Shown here: positions 11,178 through 21,419 of the stretch, one piece after another
Layout: the number at the start of each line of letters is the position of its first letter
Numbering within the stretch: the first letter of the stretch is position 1
Assembly: GCA_019828545.1 (NCBI GenBank)
Contig: JACVRA010000572.1
Location: 1-64,000, forward strand
Length of the DNA: 64,000 bases
Origin: Paracamarosporium sp. OC-R06-R3
Lineage: Eukaryota > Ascomycota > Dothideomycetes > Pleosporales > Didymosphaeriaceae
Direction: 5' to 3'
Translations under genes and position numbers: made by a program
The notes under the pieces: model-generated
The model's input: only the letters and a program-made list of their open reading frames with translations
Database searches by the model: none
What the model was told of the DNA's origin: nothing

Positions 11178-12863
11178 ATGGCTGAGCTAGGGTTCAGCAT
11201 TGTAGGTGCCGTCGCTGTAGTCGATGTTGCAATAAAGTAAGTCTCTGGTCCGTTGAACATGTCAGCTAATGTAGTTGTTCGCCTTACTATGTGCCTCTTG
11301 CCATCCGTGCTTCCCGAGTCTTAGTACTGTAAAGCTAAAACATTTACAGAGCTTGCAAGGCTGTGGCTGAGACCTGTTCTGCTTTCAGACATGCCGAGGA
11401 AGAGATACGCGAACGGAGCTTACGTCTGCTAAGCAACTGCTTACTACTAGAAACACAGCTCGAAATATTTCGTTCCATTACAGACCAGCTCGATGAACAA
11501 CGCCAGATGGTGCAGAAAGACGTGTTAGAGATTCTCATACTAAAGATTAATTATGCAGACACTAAGCTCAAAAGCCTTGTCGAAGGGCGGTCTTCACAGG
11601 TCGACCTCAACCCTCTGCGTCGAAGATCGCTTCTGAAACGGCAACGAGCAAACTATGTGATTCAAAAGAGCAGCCTGGACAAGGCTATCAACGACGTTGA
11701 ATCGTGGCAACGCCTTTCCATTGATCCTCTATGGTTTGCAACGATGAAAGTGCCGACTCACCACTTCGAAAAGGCGCTAGATCGAGTGGCAGACAACACC
11801 CAGATCCAAGCAGACAAGATGATAGCAGCGACGATTGCGGTGCGTAATCCATTGAGGAACATCGGCTCTATCCATGTTTTCCTACCACCGAAACAGCTAG
11901 AGTCTGCCAAGACCGCCAAAATCGATTTTAGTTCTGTGAAGTCAGTGCTGATCGACAATAAGTGGCGCATCTTGGACGCGACGCTCGAACTCTCAAAAGA
12001 TACAGTTCGCGAGCTTGCCGTAAAGCTCAGAAAAGCCGATCCATTGACGTTTGGCCTACTGAAATGTCTCGGAGCCGTTCAGCATGAGCACTATAATACC
12101 TTCAGCATCATATTCCGGATGCCCGAAAATATGTCCAAACCGGAGACACTCCGCGCAAAGATTCTAGCAAACGATTCAACTCATTCTCTTTCAGACAGAT
12201 TTCGATTAGCTACTCAGCTAGCGCGAGCTGTCTTTTCCATCCATGCCTTTGATATGGTTCATAAAAGCATCCGGCCTGAAAACATCATCTTGTTCCAAGA
12301 TGCTGAGATGACCTTGGGGTCGGCGTTTCTTCTAGGGTTTGAAAGCATTCGTCGGAACGACGACGATACGCGATTGAGAGGAGATATCGACTGGGCGAAG
12401 AATCTCTACCGCCATCCTCAACGCCAAGGGCCAAAGATCCAATACCGTTACTTCATGCAGCATGATATCTACAGCCTCGGAGTTTGCCTGTTAGAGATCG
12501 GACTTTGGAGCTCTTTCGTAGATTACAAGTCGAATGAATGCCCAACAAGGCCGCAAAAGCACAATTTCTACGTCGGAAGCTCCAACAGCGTCGATGACCC
12601 AGAACATGCTAAAGCATGTTTTCTCTCGCTGGCCAAACAAGAGCTCCCAGCGAAGATGGGCACCAAGTATGCTAGGATTGTCGAGTCATGCCTTACCTGT
12701 CTTGACTTAGGGTGCGAGGATTTTGGAGAAGAGGAGGTTAAAGAAGATGGTAACATCGTTGCTGTTCAGTATATTGAGAAGGTACCCATGTATAATAATA
12801 TAAAGTGAATCCGTCAACTAACGCTTCTAGGTTCTCATGCAGTTGAGCGACATCTCGGTCTAA
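11178..12863 (+). CDS. HeLo-like domain protein with C-terminal pseudokinase
   Basis: Exons 11178-11236, 11350-12781 and 12831-12863 give 507 residues. The N-terminus (MAELGFSIVGAVAVVDVAIK) is a hydrophobic helix followed by about 200 residues of predicted amphipathic helices, as in HeLo-like prion-inhibition domains, which in fungi insert into membranes and cause cell death. The C-terminal half (about 225-470) has kinase-like sequence: VHKSIRPENIILF (about 323-335) occupies the catalytic loop and YFMQHDIYSLGVCLLEIG the helix F region. The catalytic Asp of HRD is Ser and DFG is GFE, so this is almost certainly a pseudokinase. Helical bundle plus pseudokinase is the architecture of MLKL, the necroptosis executioner. 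The HeLo assignment rests on pattern, not a profile hit. It is divergent from an active kinase gene. The last exon encodes only VLMQLSDISV. Confidence 0.75.
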
Positions 12864-12960
12864 CTGGCACTAGGCCAAAAGCTTTCACCAATCCAGGTGT
12901 TGGGGGATGGAGGTGGGCTCCATATCCGACTTAATACACTGGTTTCGCTTCTCGCCCGCA

Positions 12961-13790
12961 TCATCGTGTTAGCTCGCTTCGCTGATAGTGGGTTATCGTC
13001 TGCATCCTTTCATAGGCACTTGCTAACCACTCTATAGTCACCGCTTCACACCATATGTCGTTGCCAGAAGCTCCGCACGCGGCTCTATCATGGATGTCTC
13101 CGTGGAAGATGTTGCCATCACCCGAGGCCTTCCTTACAAAGACGCGTAACAATAATCGGCAGCCTGACGTGGCTGGAACCCGCTTTGAGCAAGTTGTCGC
13201 GTTTTTGATCCAACCATGCTCCCAAACGAGCTTACCAATGTCGCCAAAAGATGGGATGAGGCAAAATTCGATCTTCGAAGAAGCGAGGACAGAGGCATTC
13301 TCAAAATTAAGAGTCGACCGAATTTTCCCTTTTGCAGCTAGGCCGGTGTCACAGCTCGACGGCATCGGAGCCAGGTGCTTCTGGTATCTTGTGACCTTCC
13401 AGCTCTTCAAGTGCACATGAGTTATTGTTATCGACAACTTCATTGTTCTGCCCCTCTGCACTGACGAGGCTATCGACAACTCCACTCGTCCTATAGTCTG
13501 ATGAGGTGCAAGGAAACATTTCGTTCGAAGATGCAAATGACACCCCTGCCGCTGCGCCTTCCAAATATGGGAAGACGAATAGGTGGCCGCATTGCCTCTT
13601 TCGTTACGTTTGGCGCTAGACGAAGGTTGTGCGGTGACGGGTGCTTGCTGAATCATCAGAGCAGTCATTTGATCACAGAAATTGCCAAGATCTAGCATCG
13701 GCCTCGACACTGCGACATCAATTTTCGATCAGGATTGTTCAGATGATCATCCAGGCCACTGTACTGTCTCAGCATCCGTCATTGTCTCTA
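12961..13790 (-). pseudogene. Unresolved hypothetical locus, probably minus strand
   Basis: A 249-codon minus frame (12961-13710, beginning with GTG) looks coding in its last third, for example FGDIGKLVWEHGW. A second frame (13349-13564) looks more natural in the middle (SALEELEGHKIPEAPGSD-like composition), and a third (about 13700-13790) reads MLRQYSGLDDHLNNPDRK. No introns join them in a single frame, although an acceptor with branch site is present near 13640. Either the splicing is unusual or small indels have broken the gene. No domain is recognised. Confidence 0.25.
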
Positions 13791-14058
13791 CTTCCGAGCC
13801 GTTCTAGTCGTTGCGTGTAGCGACTTACCTATAGAAATCGTTACCAGCGAGGATTCAGCGTCTATTGAACTTTATAGCCCGGCTAGTGCCTCTGGGAACT
13901 ATTCGATTCCCTATGGTTGTTGTGTGCATGGCGACCCACCGCAGCAACTCAACATCCGGCGGTAGTCTCAACAAAATAATCCATCTACTCTTTTAGTTCA
14001 CTTGTTGCCCTTCAATCGTCCGCACATTCACCTTCATCAGATCACCCACACCACCAAT

Positions 14059-14577
14059 ATGCTTCGCAGATTTCCGAGACTCACATGGTCGCGGCGTATC
14101 CTTTACAGCCTCATTTCGCTCGCCTCAGTAGCTGCCTGGCAGACCTTTTCCTTATACGATCCGCACGGTCCATGGACTGTGCTATTTTGGTCGCTCAATC
14201 CATTCTTTGCAGGCGCTGTATACCATCGTATCGACCGGCTTATCCATGGGCGCAGTACCTTCTCTGATAAGACACGGATATGGCGAACGTATGCAATCCT
14301 AGACTGGTTCGGTATATGCTTCCACGGCCAGTATGCGATTTGGACGCAGAAATTTCTCGAAAAAGCCTTTGGAGAGCATGTGCTAAAAGTATGCCTGGAC
14401 AATGGATGTGTGCAGATCGGCTCAAAGGCTCAAGCACAAGCGATACACCTTGCGGCTTCTTTTCTCAATGTTTGGTATTTCCTCGACATCTGCCCGTGTG
14501 GAAGGCTGTTAGATAATTGTGTAGGGAGATCCTCAAGCTTGCCGCGGTCGTCTTCTTCCTTCCAGAGCCTGGTATGA
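14059..14577 (+). CDS. Small membrane protein, unknown function
   Basis: An intronless frame of 172 residues from the ATG at 14059; an upstream in-frame ATG at 14002 is possible but would place it in the likely leader. There are hydrophobic segments near residues 13-30 (ILYSLISLASVAAWQTF), 38-55 (VLFWSLNPFFAGAVY) and about 118-135, so two or three membrane helices are likely. The last 25 residues are Ser-rich and low in complexity; a 3' intron may change the C-terminus, because further open sequence follows (14582-14803). I do not recognise the family. Confidence 0.4.
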   Translation: MLRRFPRLTWSRRILYSLISLASVAAWQTFSLYDPHGPWTVLFWSLNPFFAGAVYHRIDRLIHGRSTFSDKTRIWRTYAILDWFGICFHGQYAIWTQKFLEKAFGEHVLKVCLDNGCVQIGSKAQAQAIHLAASFLNVWYFLDICPCGRLLDNCVGRSSSLPRSSSSFQSLV

Positions 14578-15392
14578 TGTTTTGGAGTTGGGCGCAACCG
14601 GAGCAACTGCTTGTCTTTCGGTCAAATTTGTTTCTTACTTTTCTCTCAAAATCGAGAACCACGAAGGATTCGCTTGGACTTTGGACTTTGGACCGCACCG
14701 GGCCCCTTTCTGCCTTGTACAGTTCATAAACATTCCGCTTCAACAACTCGCTCCGGAAATCCTGCACTTCATCGCAAGCTTTGTGGAAGTTCTAGTTATC
14801 TAGATTGATTCTAGATTATCTTCATAGCTAGACAATCACCCGCTTGATGATCTTCCGGGAGCAATCTCGGGATGCTACATCAAAATTAGCCAACGCAAGA
14901 GATCAAGAGTATCGATTGTTTAGATTTTTGGATGGCGAAGTATTTCCTTGGTCTCCATCCAAGGGAACCGGACGCAATTCTTTCACCATCTTCTGACACG
15001 GTCTTGGAGCAGAGACGAGGAACTACATGCGAACAGTACGTTGAGATAATTGTTTGATCTGATTCTTTTTTGTTCTCAGACGGGAACATGGTGCATGAAT
15101 TTGCGAAAGTTAACGCTTTGTCATGTTTCGCACGATAGTAGTCGACGCGAGCTCGATTTTAAAATCACTACAAGAAGCAAACATGAACTCAATCGGCTGT
15201 GTTGAAAAATGTATATCGATAACAACTATATCCAACCGCAAATCATATCTAGTCCTCTAAATCTCGAAAACGCCACGCTAATAATTCCCAAACTACTTAA
15301 GGCTCATGCATAATAGTGATTCGACTCAAACTGCACCGTAGTCAGCAAATGTTTACGCACAATTAGCCAAAGTTTCTTACTTGGATGATCAT
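14578..15392. other. Intergenic, possible 3' exon of the membrane protein
   Basis: The plus frame 14582-14803 (FVSYFSLKIENHEGFAW...) has good composition and might be a downstream exon, but I found no splice junction joining it. From 14810 to 15392 nothing is seen. Confidence 0.3.
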
Positions 15393-15614
15393 TTAATCAA
15401 CGTCGACTTTGACCTCAGCGGGCTTGGATGCACCGGCGACAGTGCGAGCAACGTTGGCGAAGCCGCCGAAAGTGGTATCGACAGAGCGTTTGGCGCAGTT
15501 GGAGCCGGGCTCGAGGCAGGCACCCATGCCTTTAGCGCAGAAGATGTTGTCGTCCTTGCAGGCGGAGACACCGGTGGCGGCGAAGGCGATAGCGAGGATA
15601 GCGAAGAACTGCAT
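15393..15614 (-). CDS. Small secreted cysteine-containing protein
   Basis: 73 residues from the ATG at 15614. A signal peptide (MQFFAILAIAFAATGVSA) is followed by a mature part of about 55 residues with four Cys in its first 25 residues (CKDDNIFC...ACLEPGSNC), enough for two disulphides, and a Lys/Val-rich tail. I chose this start because it places the hydrophobic core directly after Met; the upstream ATG would add 16 polar residues. A TATA box lies 170 bp upstream. Size, secretion signal and cysteines fit fungal effector candidates or antimicrobial-like peptides, but the family is not recognised and no activity is implied. Confidence 0.7.
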   Translation of the reverse strand: MQFFAILAIAFAATGVSACKDDNIFCAKGMGACLEPGSNCAKRSVDTTFGGFANVARTVAGASKPAEVKVDVD

Positions 15615-15783
15615 TTTGGAAGATTTGGTTGGTTGATTTGGTAGTTGTTTGGTAAAAAGCAAGTTTGAACGCTTAACCAGAAGCTAGGCAGAAAGAGTGA
15701 CTGTGAACGTAGTAAGTAGTGAAGAAGAGACTGTAGATTGGAACTGAGTGTGATGATAGATGTTAGGTGGTAGCTCAAGACTG

Positions 15784-15790
15784 TTTTATA
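15784..15790 (-). promoter_or_regulatory. TATA box of the small secreted protein gene
   Basis: TATAAAA on the minus strand, 170 bp upstream of the ATG at 15614. Confidence 0.5.
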
Positions 15791-16453
15791 TTCCTCTTCT
15801 CCATGTTCTACATTGCATTCCCTGGTCTCGGTCTACTCAACGCAATAACCGTAAAGCCACAAAAGGAGCCCTACAACGTTCCCACCCAAGGTCCTACGTG
15901 ACCCTTCGGAGCTCCGTTTCGTACGATACCCTGAGCGATAGAATCTACAAGCGGAGCTTTTTCTAGCTAGAAGGGTACAAATGGGGTTATTAGTGGGGCT
16001 ACTAAAACGGATTCATGCGATAGCTAAACGGCACTTCGTTAGAAGCAGGCAGGGTACCAATGACTACTCCGATTTCGAATGGAGATTTACTATCGGAGAA
16101 ACCAGACAGGACCTAGGTTTTCCAGCGTCTTCAAACGTTAGCACGAGAACGCACTCCGAGATGACATCGCGCGCTTAACCAACGCGGCCCGACTTAACCC
16201 GTATAGGCAAGTTTGTGAGCCTACTTCCGCACGATGACATCTCGTGCGGGTACTTTTGACGCGTACGCAAATGTCCGGACCCCACAGGCTGAATCGCTTT
16301 TTCGCCCCCAGGATGTCACTCTTCGGTGCACTGCCTGCCACTAAAACGCCTGAGCATCAACATGGAAACGTGCGCGCAATGTACGATGGAAGTGTTATAG
16401 TCTTTTCATTTTTCCCTTCTTTCTTTCCTGAGGGGGAAGAAAATTGTGTGAAT
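15791..16453. other. Intergenic, no gene seen
   Basis: It holds the distal promoter of the small secreted protein and the 3' flank of the SurE-like gene. A short hairpin (16229-16247) is probably chance. Confidence 0.5.
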
Positions 16454-17497
16454 CTACATGCGATACACATCGCGACCAGTTAACAGGCGCTTCTTGGGCG
16501 CAGGCTTCGTCTGGTACCCATCCGTCGCATTCCCGCTGCTCCCCGAACCACTGAACAAGCTCTCCACCTTCGCAAACACGGCCTCAGTATACGGGATACT
16601 CGGCGCGTCGTAGTCGATCGTGAACACGCTCACGCTGATGCCGCCGTTGGCAACAACGAACGTCTCCCCAGGCAAGCTGCAGTCCCCGTTATAACACGCG
16701 TTCACACCCGCAGCAAGCGGCCGCAGATTCCCCCATGTGAACGTCCCCTCGTCCTCGTCGTACACCGCGACATCCGTCTCTGCCTCGCCGCTCAACCTGC
16801 TCTTAACAACGGGCGGCAGCGTGGAGTCGGTTAGCTCGGGGATGTTGACGTTCACGCCGTAGCCGAGCGGCAGCACGGTTTGGCCCTCGCCAGTCGCATT
16901 GATGAACTGCTCAACGACGGCGTAGGATGCCTTTGCGACGAGGGCAGCTGGGTGTGTGGCGCTCGTCACGTTGAAGTAGGGCACCGCCTTGTTGCTCCCG
17001 CTGAGGGCTATCGCGGGAATCGAGCGCGATACAGCGGCGTATGTGGCGCCGAGCGTGCCGCTCAAGCTGTATACGAAAGCTCCCAGGTTCGTTCCGTAGT
17101 TCGGTCCTGCGAGTGCAAGATCAGGCGTCCACCCGGGGTAGTACCGCGGTAGAACATAGTCGAGCGCGACGAAGGTGCAGGCTGCTGGGGTGCCGTTGTA
17201 GTACCATATGCTGCTGTCATTGGGATCTGTTCCCACGGCGGGGGCTCCTGCTGGGATGATGTCGTATTGCGAAGGAGAGGTGAGGTTTGGCGAAGTCGAG
17301 AAGTCGGAGCGCCCACCCTGGCCGGACTGTTGGGTGGCGGGCGCAACAATCAGGACGTCGTGACCTGCGTCCTTCAACAACTTGTATAGTTCGCGCAGAT
17401 TGCCGGACCCGAAGCCGTCATCGTTGTTCAGAAGGATGTTGAGGGCTGAGGAGGAAGAGACCAGCGTGAGCGCTGCTGCGAGGGCTGCGAACTTCAT
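16454..17497 (-). CDS. Secreted SurE-like 5'/3'-nucleotidase (acid phosphatase)
   Basis: 347 residues, no intron, starting at the ATG at 17497, which puts a signal peptide (MKFAALAAALTLVSSSSA) at the front; an in-frame codon at 17521 would add eight residues before it. SurE-fold motifs appear in order: ILLNNDDGFGSGNL with the metal-binding Asp pair, VAPATQQSGQGG with the conserved Ser, GTPAACTFVALDY, and AGPNYGTNLG with the conserved Asn. SurE enzymes are divalent-metal phosphohydrolases acting on nucleoside monophosphates; secreted fungal members were described as acid phosphatases. Several NxS/T sites fit secretion. Outside a cell the likely use is phosphate scavenging. Upstream, 17498-17992 contains no gene. 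Confidence 0.88.
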   Translation of the reverse strand: MKFAALAAALTLVSSSSALNILLNNDDGFGSGNLRELYKLLKDAGHDVLIVAPATQQSGQGGRSDFSTSPNLTSPSQYDIIPAGAPAVGTDPNDSSIWYYNGTPAACTFVALDYVLPRYYPGWTPDLALAGPNYGTNLGAFVYSLSGTLGATYAAVSRSIPAIALSGSNKAVPYFNVTSATHPAALVAKASYAVVEQFINATGEGQTVLPLGYGVNVNIPELTDSTLPPVVKSRLSGEAETDVAVYDEDEGTFTWGNLRPLAAGVNACYNGDCSLPGETFVVANGGISVSVFTIDYDAPSIPYTEAVFAKVESLFSGSGSSGNATDGYQTKPAPKKRLLTGRDVYRM

Positions 17498-17992
17498 CTT
17501 GACGGAAAGGCAATCGCCCAATTCTCAATTGACAGTCGAGCTAAAGCTGCACGGCATTGCAAAGAGAGGAACACCCTGCTCTTTAAAAGCTGTGAGCTGC
17601 GCATCCTCCGATGCCGCGGACTCTCAGTGTCGCGTGCTCACCTTCCCATCGCAACTAGCGGTTCGCTAAGCATGCAGGTACTGTGATGGCTCGCATGGTC
17701 ATTCAATCATTGCTCTCGACTGGCATGATCTACCAAGTTCCAAGTTTCCGGGTGATAAGAGCTGCTGAGAATGGGGTAGAGGCGTGGGGCTAAGCGGAGT
17801 GTGGAAGGTGGAGATAAGCAGCGCCTCGGAAGTCGGCGCCTGGTTACACTTCGGCCTCGCCGTAAGTGTAAGCTAGTTGGTGCTAGCAGCGACGATGCTA
17901 TCTAAGTACACGATAGGACTTTGGCGAAAGATAGAACATAAGAAACCAATTGTAATTGCAGCGGTCTTAGGAAAGAATATCCGAGTGATGAC

Positions 17993-18994
17993 CTACATAT
18001 AAGGTCTCAGAACATTCTGCGTGTGCTCCCAAACCTTCGCCGTCGCCTTCTCTCTCAGCATAGGAATGACTTTGGCATTTGGAGTAGAGTCGCCCTTGTA
18101 GTTAGCCAGGAAGAGCCCTTCATCAGACTTCCCCAGCGTGCTCGTACCTACTTTCCCCTGCCACGGCACACCACGACCACCAAACGCAGCACTCGTACAC
18201 AGAAAGAGATGCCTCTGACCAGCTTCTTCGTCTGCAAAGGAAAACAAACGAATCAATGGCTCGAGAAACAACCAAATAAGCCACGACAGAATTGACTGAT
18301 TCTCATCCAGACCTCTCCAAACATTTCCCGTGTTCACCCAGCCCGGCCAAGAATGAACAAACGTAACGTCTGGATTCTCAGACGCAATCTTGTCCATGAA
18401 AACGGTATTCAAAGTCAAGTAGTGCGGCTGCGCGACAATCGCACCAAAGCTGCCAGGCTTCTTGAGATCGATGTCTTCCAGATGCAAGCTCTTCATGCGT
18501 TCTAGGCCGCCTCCCAGGACACTGACGACGCGTGGGGTCTCAGCCTTTTTCAGAAGAGGAAGTAGATGCAGGATAAAAAGCGCACGGGTGTAATACGCGA
18601 GCCCCAGCGAGACTTCCACGCCTTCAGATGTCTCACGGCGGACGCCGAAGGGTGCATAGCCCGTAGTCAGAAACAGGAGGTCGACGTGCGATTCCTTGCT
18701 CTTGATGATATCGCATGCCTTTTTCACTTCCGCGAGGAGCGATACTTCGGCTTCGGTCCAGATGACTTCTGCCTTTGCGTTGAGGGCGTGCAGTTCCTGG
18801 ATGAAGGTACGAGTGCGCTCTTCCGAGCTGGGCCGTCCGACGAGGTAGATACGCAGACTTGCACCTGTTGCGACTAGGGCGCGGACGGTGAGCTGGCCGA
18901 TGCCTGAAGTGCCGCCTACGAAGACGGCGACGCGTGGGGCGTTCGCGTCGTTGAGCTGGGCATTGGAAGTCTGGATGGCTTTGTAGGCGACCAT
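17993..18994 (-). CDS. Short-chain dehydrogenase/reductase family protein
   Basis: 333 residues, no intron. The N-terminus has a Rossmann fold with the NAD(P)-binding motif GGTSGIG (about 28-34) and the sheet-4 region LLFLTTGYAP. The Ser of the catalytic set is plausibly in VVSVLGGG, but the usual YxxxK is not seen; the corresponding segment reads HYLTLNTVFMDKIA. Many fungal relatives of this subgroup share that loss, so the enzyme may be non-canonical or inactive. A C-terminal hydrophobic stretch (SILSWLIWLFLEPLI) may associate with membranes. Substrate unknown. A TATATAA lies about 190 bp upstream near 19190. The gene diverges from the Vam7 gene. Confidence 0.85.
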   Translation of the reverse strand: MVAYKAIQTSNAQLNDANAPRVAVFVGGTSGIGQLTVRALVATGASLRIYLVGRPSSEERTRTFIQELHALNAKAEVIWTEAEVSLLAEVKKACDIIKSKESHVDLLFLTTGYAPFGVRRETSEGVEVSLGLAYYTRALFILHLLPLLKKAETPRVVSVLGGGLERMKSLHLEDIDLKKPGSFGAIVAQPHYLTLNTVFMDKIASENPDVTFVHSWPGWVNTGNVWRGLDENQSILSWLIWLFLEPLIRLFSFADEEAGQRHLFLCTSAAFGGRGVPWQGKVGTSTLGKSDEGLFLANYKGDSTPNAKVIPMLREKATAKVWEHTQNVLRPYM

Positions 18995-19568
18995 GGTGGT
19001 TAGAAGATGATAGTTAGCTGGATATCGATGATAAAGCGATTCGAAGCCGAAGCACTGTTATATTTGTAGTTCCGTACATTTTCGCACGGGAAATACGAGA
19101 GTTCTGCGTTTCGGACGAAGTTTGGATGGCATATTGTCTGCAGACAGGTCACATGCGAGCTATTGGGCATGCATCGGATAGACAAAAATTATATACCTTC
19201 CTGCGTTACCTAGCTACGAATGCGAGGCTGTTGAGGAGGAGTCGTGGTGGAGCTGCAGCAATGAGAGTGGGCTGGGCACGTGACGCTCGGCTAGCGTCAT
19301 CGAGCGCTGAGGCTCCACCGACGTCAGGTATTGGTGGACCCTGGCACCAGATCGCTCATTTCATGTCGGCCTACTTTACTCTTGCACTCACTGCAGTTTT
19401 CATATTTATAACCGGTCTGTCCTTTTCACTCTGCTTGACAGTAATATCTGGACGTTTGTTGTCAAGGCCCTCCCGTTCATAGCACGCGACCACCCCACGC
19501 GCCGTAGCACTAGGTACCCTCAATCGCGCTCTTCTCTCCTCTCCCGCACCTTCCGCCAGACCACCACC

Positions 19569-20699
19569 ATGGCGCCTCTCCGAATATCGATACCCGCGAC
19601 GCATACAGGCTCCGAGGGTGGCAAGGAGTTTACCACATACGAAATCCGCATCGAGCACCCTTTCCCTCGAACGTCGACCTCCCTGCGAAAGCGCTACTCC
19701 GACTTCGCGGCGCTCGACTCGACGCTCCGCTCCCAAGTCGCCGCACCTCCTGCGCCCCTCCCTCCAAAATCTTGGTTGGGCGGCTTCCTCGGCTTCGGCA
19801 GCACCCTCGGCTCACCAGAGCAGATAGAGCAGCGCAGACAAGGGCTGGAAAAGTACCTACAAGCGATCGAAACAAGCGAAGACGGGCGGTGGCGGGTCAA
19901 TCCGGCATACCGCGAGTTCCTCGATCTAGGCAGCGACAGAGACAAGAAGGTAGCGAATGTTCCGGGTGCACATTTCGGCAAGGATAGAGTGAGGGACAGC
20001 TCGGATTGGTTGGACAAGTACGCAGAGGCGAAGAGCAACCTACAAGATGCGCGGAAGTGGTTGACGTCACGAGAGCAAGCCACCGCCGCGACAGCACAGC
20101 ACGAAGCGGGCGCAAATGCAAAGAAGGGCCTCGTCAGAGCGGGCACGCTGCTATCGGCTCTGGAGGAGGGCTTGAACAGGTTGGGAGGCAGCGGCGGCGA
20201 TGAGTGGGGCGGTGATAGGCTGGGCGAGGGTGAAATACGACGGCGTCGCGATCTTATCGGCACGTCTCGCAAGGAGCGCGATGGCCTTGAGAGTGTGCTC
20301 AATACCATGGCCGTCAAGGCAGCGGTCTCGGGGTCTGCATCGTCTGCGCCATCGACGAACTCAGCTGCGGTGACGAACGAGCAAAAGGCAGGCCTCTTCA
20401 GTCGCGCCAACCAAGCTGCGCCGGGACGACGGGTGCTCGGTGCCCCGGCCAAGGAGACGGAGCGGACGCGCGAACTCGACAATGAAGGTGTGTTGCAGCT
20501 TCAGCAACAAATCATCGCGGAGCAGGATCAGGATATTGTCGATTTGACAACCGTCGTGAGAAGGATGAAGGAAATGGGCGTCCAGATCAATGAGGAGCTG
20601 GTCTACCAGAACGCCATGCTCGACCAGTTCGAAGGGGACGTTACGCGCGTGGACGGCAAGATGCAGATCGCGAAGAAGAGGATTGCAAAGATCAGATGA
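19569..20699 (+). CDS. vam7: Vacuolar SNARE Vam7 (PX domain plus Qc-SNARE)
   Basis: 376 residues, no intron, with a strong start context (CCACCACCATGG). The PX domain covers about residues 1-125 and contains the phosphoinositide-binding RKRYSDF motif and a PxxP loop (APPAPLPPKSW). The middle is charged and helical. The last 65 residues are a SNARE coiled coil (QQQIIAEQDQDIVDLTTVV onwards) without a membrane anchor, as in Vam7, which is held on the vacuole by PI3P binding. With Vam3, Vti1 and Nyv1 it drives homotypic vacuole fusion. A conserved housekeeping gene, and one of the firmest calls here. Confidence 0.93.
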   Translation: MAPLRISIPATHTGSEGGKEFTTYEIRIEHPFPRTSTSLRKRYSDFAALDSTLRSQVAAPPAPLPPKSWLGGFLGFGSTLGSPEQIEQRRQGLEKYLQAIETSEDGRWRVNPAYREFLDLGSDRDKKVANVPGAHFGKDRVRDSSDWLDKYAEAKSNLQDARKWLTSREQATAATAQHEAGANAKKGLVRAGTLLSALEEGLNRLGGSGGDEWGGDRLGEGEIRRRRDLIGTSRKERDGLESVLNTMAVKAAVSGSASSAPSTNSAAVTNEQKAGLFSRANQAAPGRRVLGAPAKETERTRELDNEGVLQLQQQIIAEQDQDIVDLTTVVRRMKEMGVQINEELVYQNAMLDQFEGDVTRVDGKMQIAKKRIAKIR

Positions 20700-21419
20700 G
20701 AGGGTTCAAGCATGAGACTTGCATACGGTACCGGTGTTTTGCGCTTTCTATTGCTTTTGCATATACCCATGTTACTAATGAGCACATAGCATCTAGCATC
20801 ATCTTCGAATTATCAATTTTTCCGTTCGTTACTATCGTTGCACACGTTTGTTGCTTCTCCCTCGTGATCTCATCGCAAACTACAAATCTAGTCATCGACC
20901 CTCGCAAACTCCGCCTGTACCCGAGCTGATGAAGCGGGGAACGTCAACCAAGCCACACCACACCGCCGCTTACTGTCTACAACTGACCGCACACAGCCCC
21001 GTCAGCCCTTGACATCTCGTGCAGTAGATCGTGTTTGCAGCCTGATTGCGCCACGATGCCTGACCGCCCCCATCAAAGGGCAACGCGTGCGCGAACTGTA
21101 GGGCTGTGCGGTGAGCACTTCATGCACCACTCAAGGCTACCTTTGCCATGACGAGAAGAGCTAGAACCAGGCTGTGGGGGCTGTACCGGCGTGTGGCGCG
21201 TGCAATAATGTTTGGTCATCTTCGTGTAGGTAGGCAGCTGGTACTACACGAGTGGAGAGCATATAGGTAGTAGGCGGCCGGTCGTCCTATCGTACATCCC
21301 AGTCTCGATCACAAATAAGATCGTGGATTAAACCTACGATCGATCCCTACGAGCATATCATCTATCACGGAATACATCTATAGCACGCTAGTACCACAGC
21401 TAGCTGCAAAACCCCAATC
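20700..21419. other. Intergenic, no gene seen
   Basis: About 720 bp between two plus-strand genes. No repeat, RNA or coding frame recognised. Confidence 0.5.

Noticed and set aside
16229..16247. Hairpin GCACGA-(7 nt)-TCGTGC; part of it recurs near 21010
   Set aside because: A 13-base match between distant sites is expected by chance in 64 kb, and no tRNA or terminator structure fits.
19694..20482. 262-codon minus-strand frame opposite Vam7
   Set aside because: Shadow of the GC-rich Vam7 coding sequence; Ser/Arg/Pro-rich without domain character.
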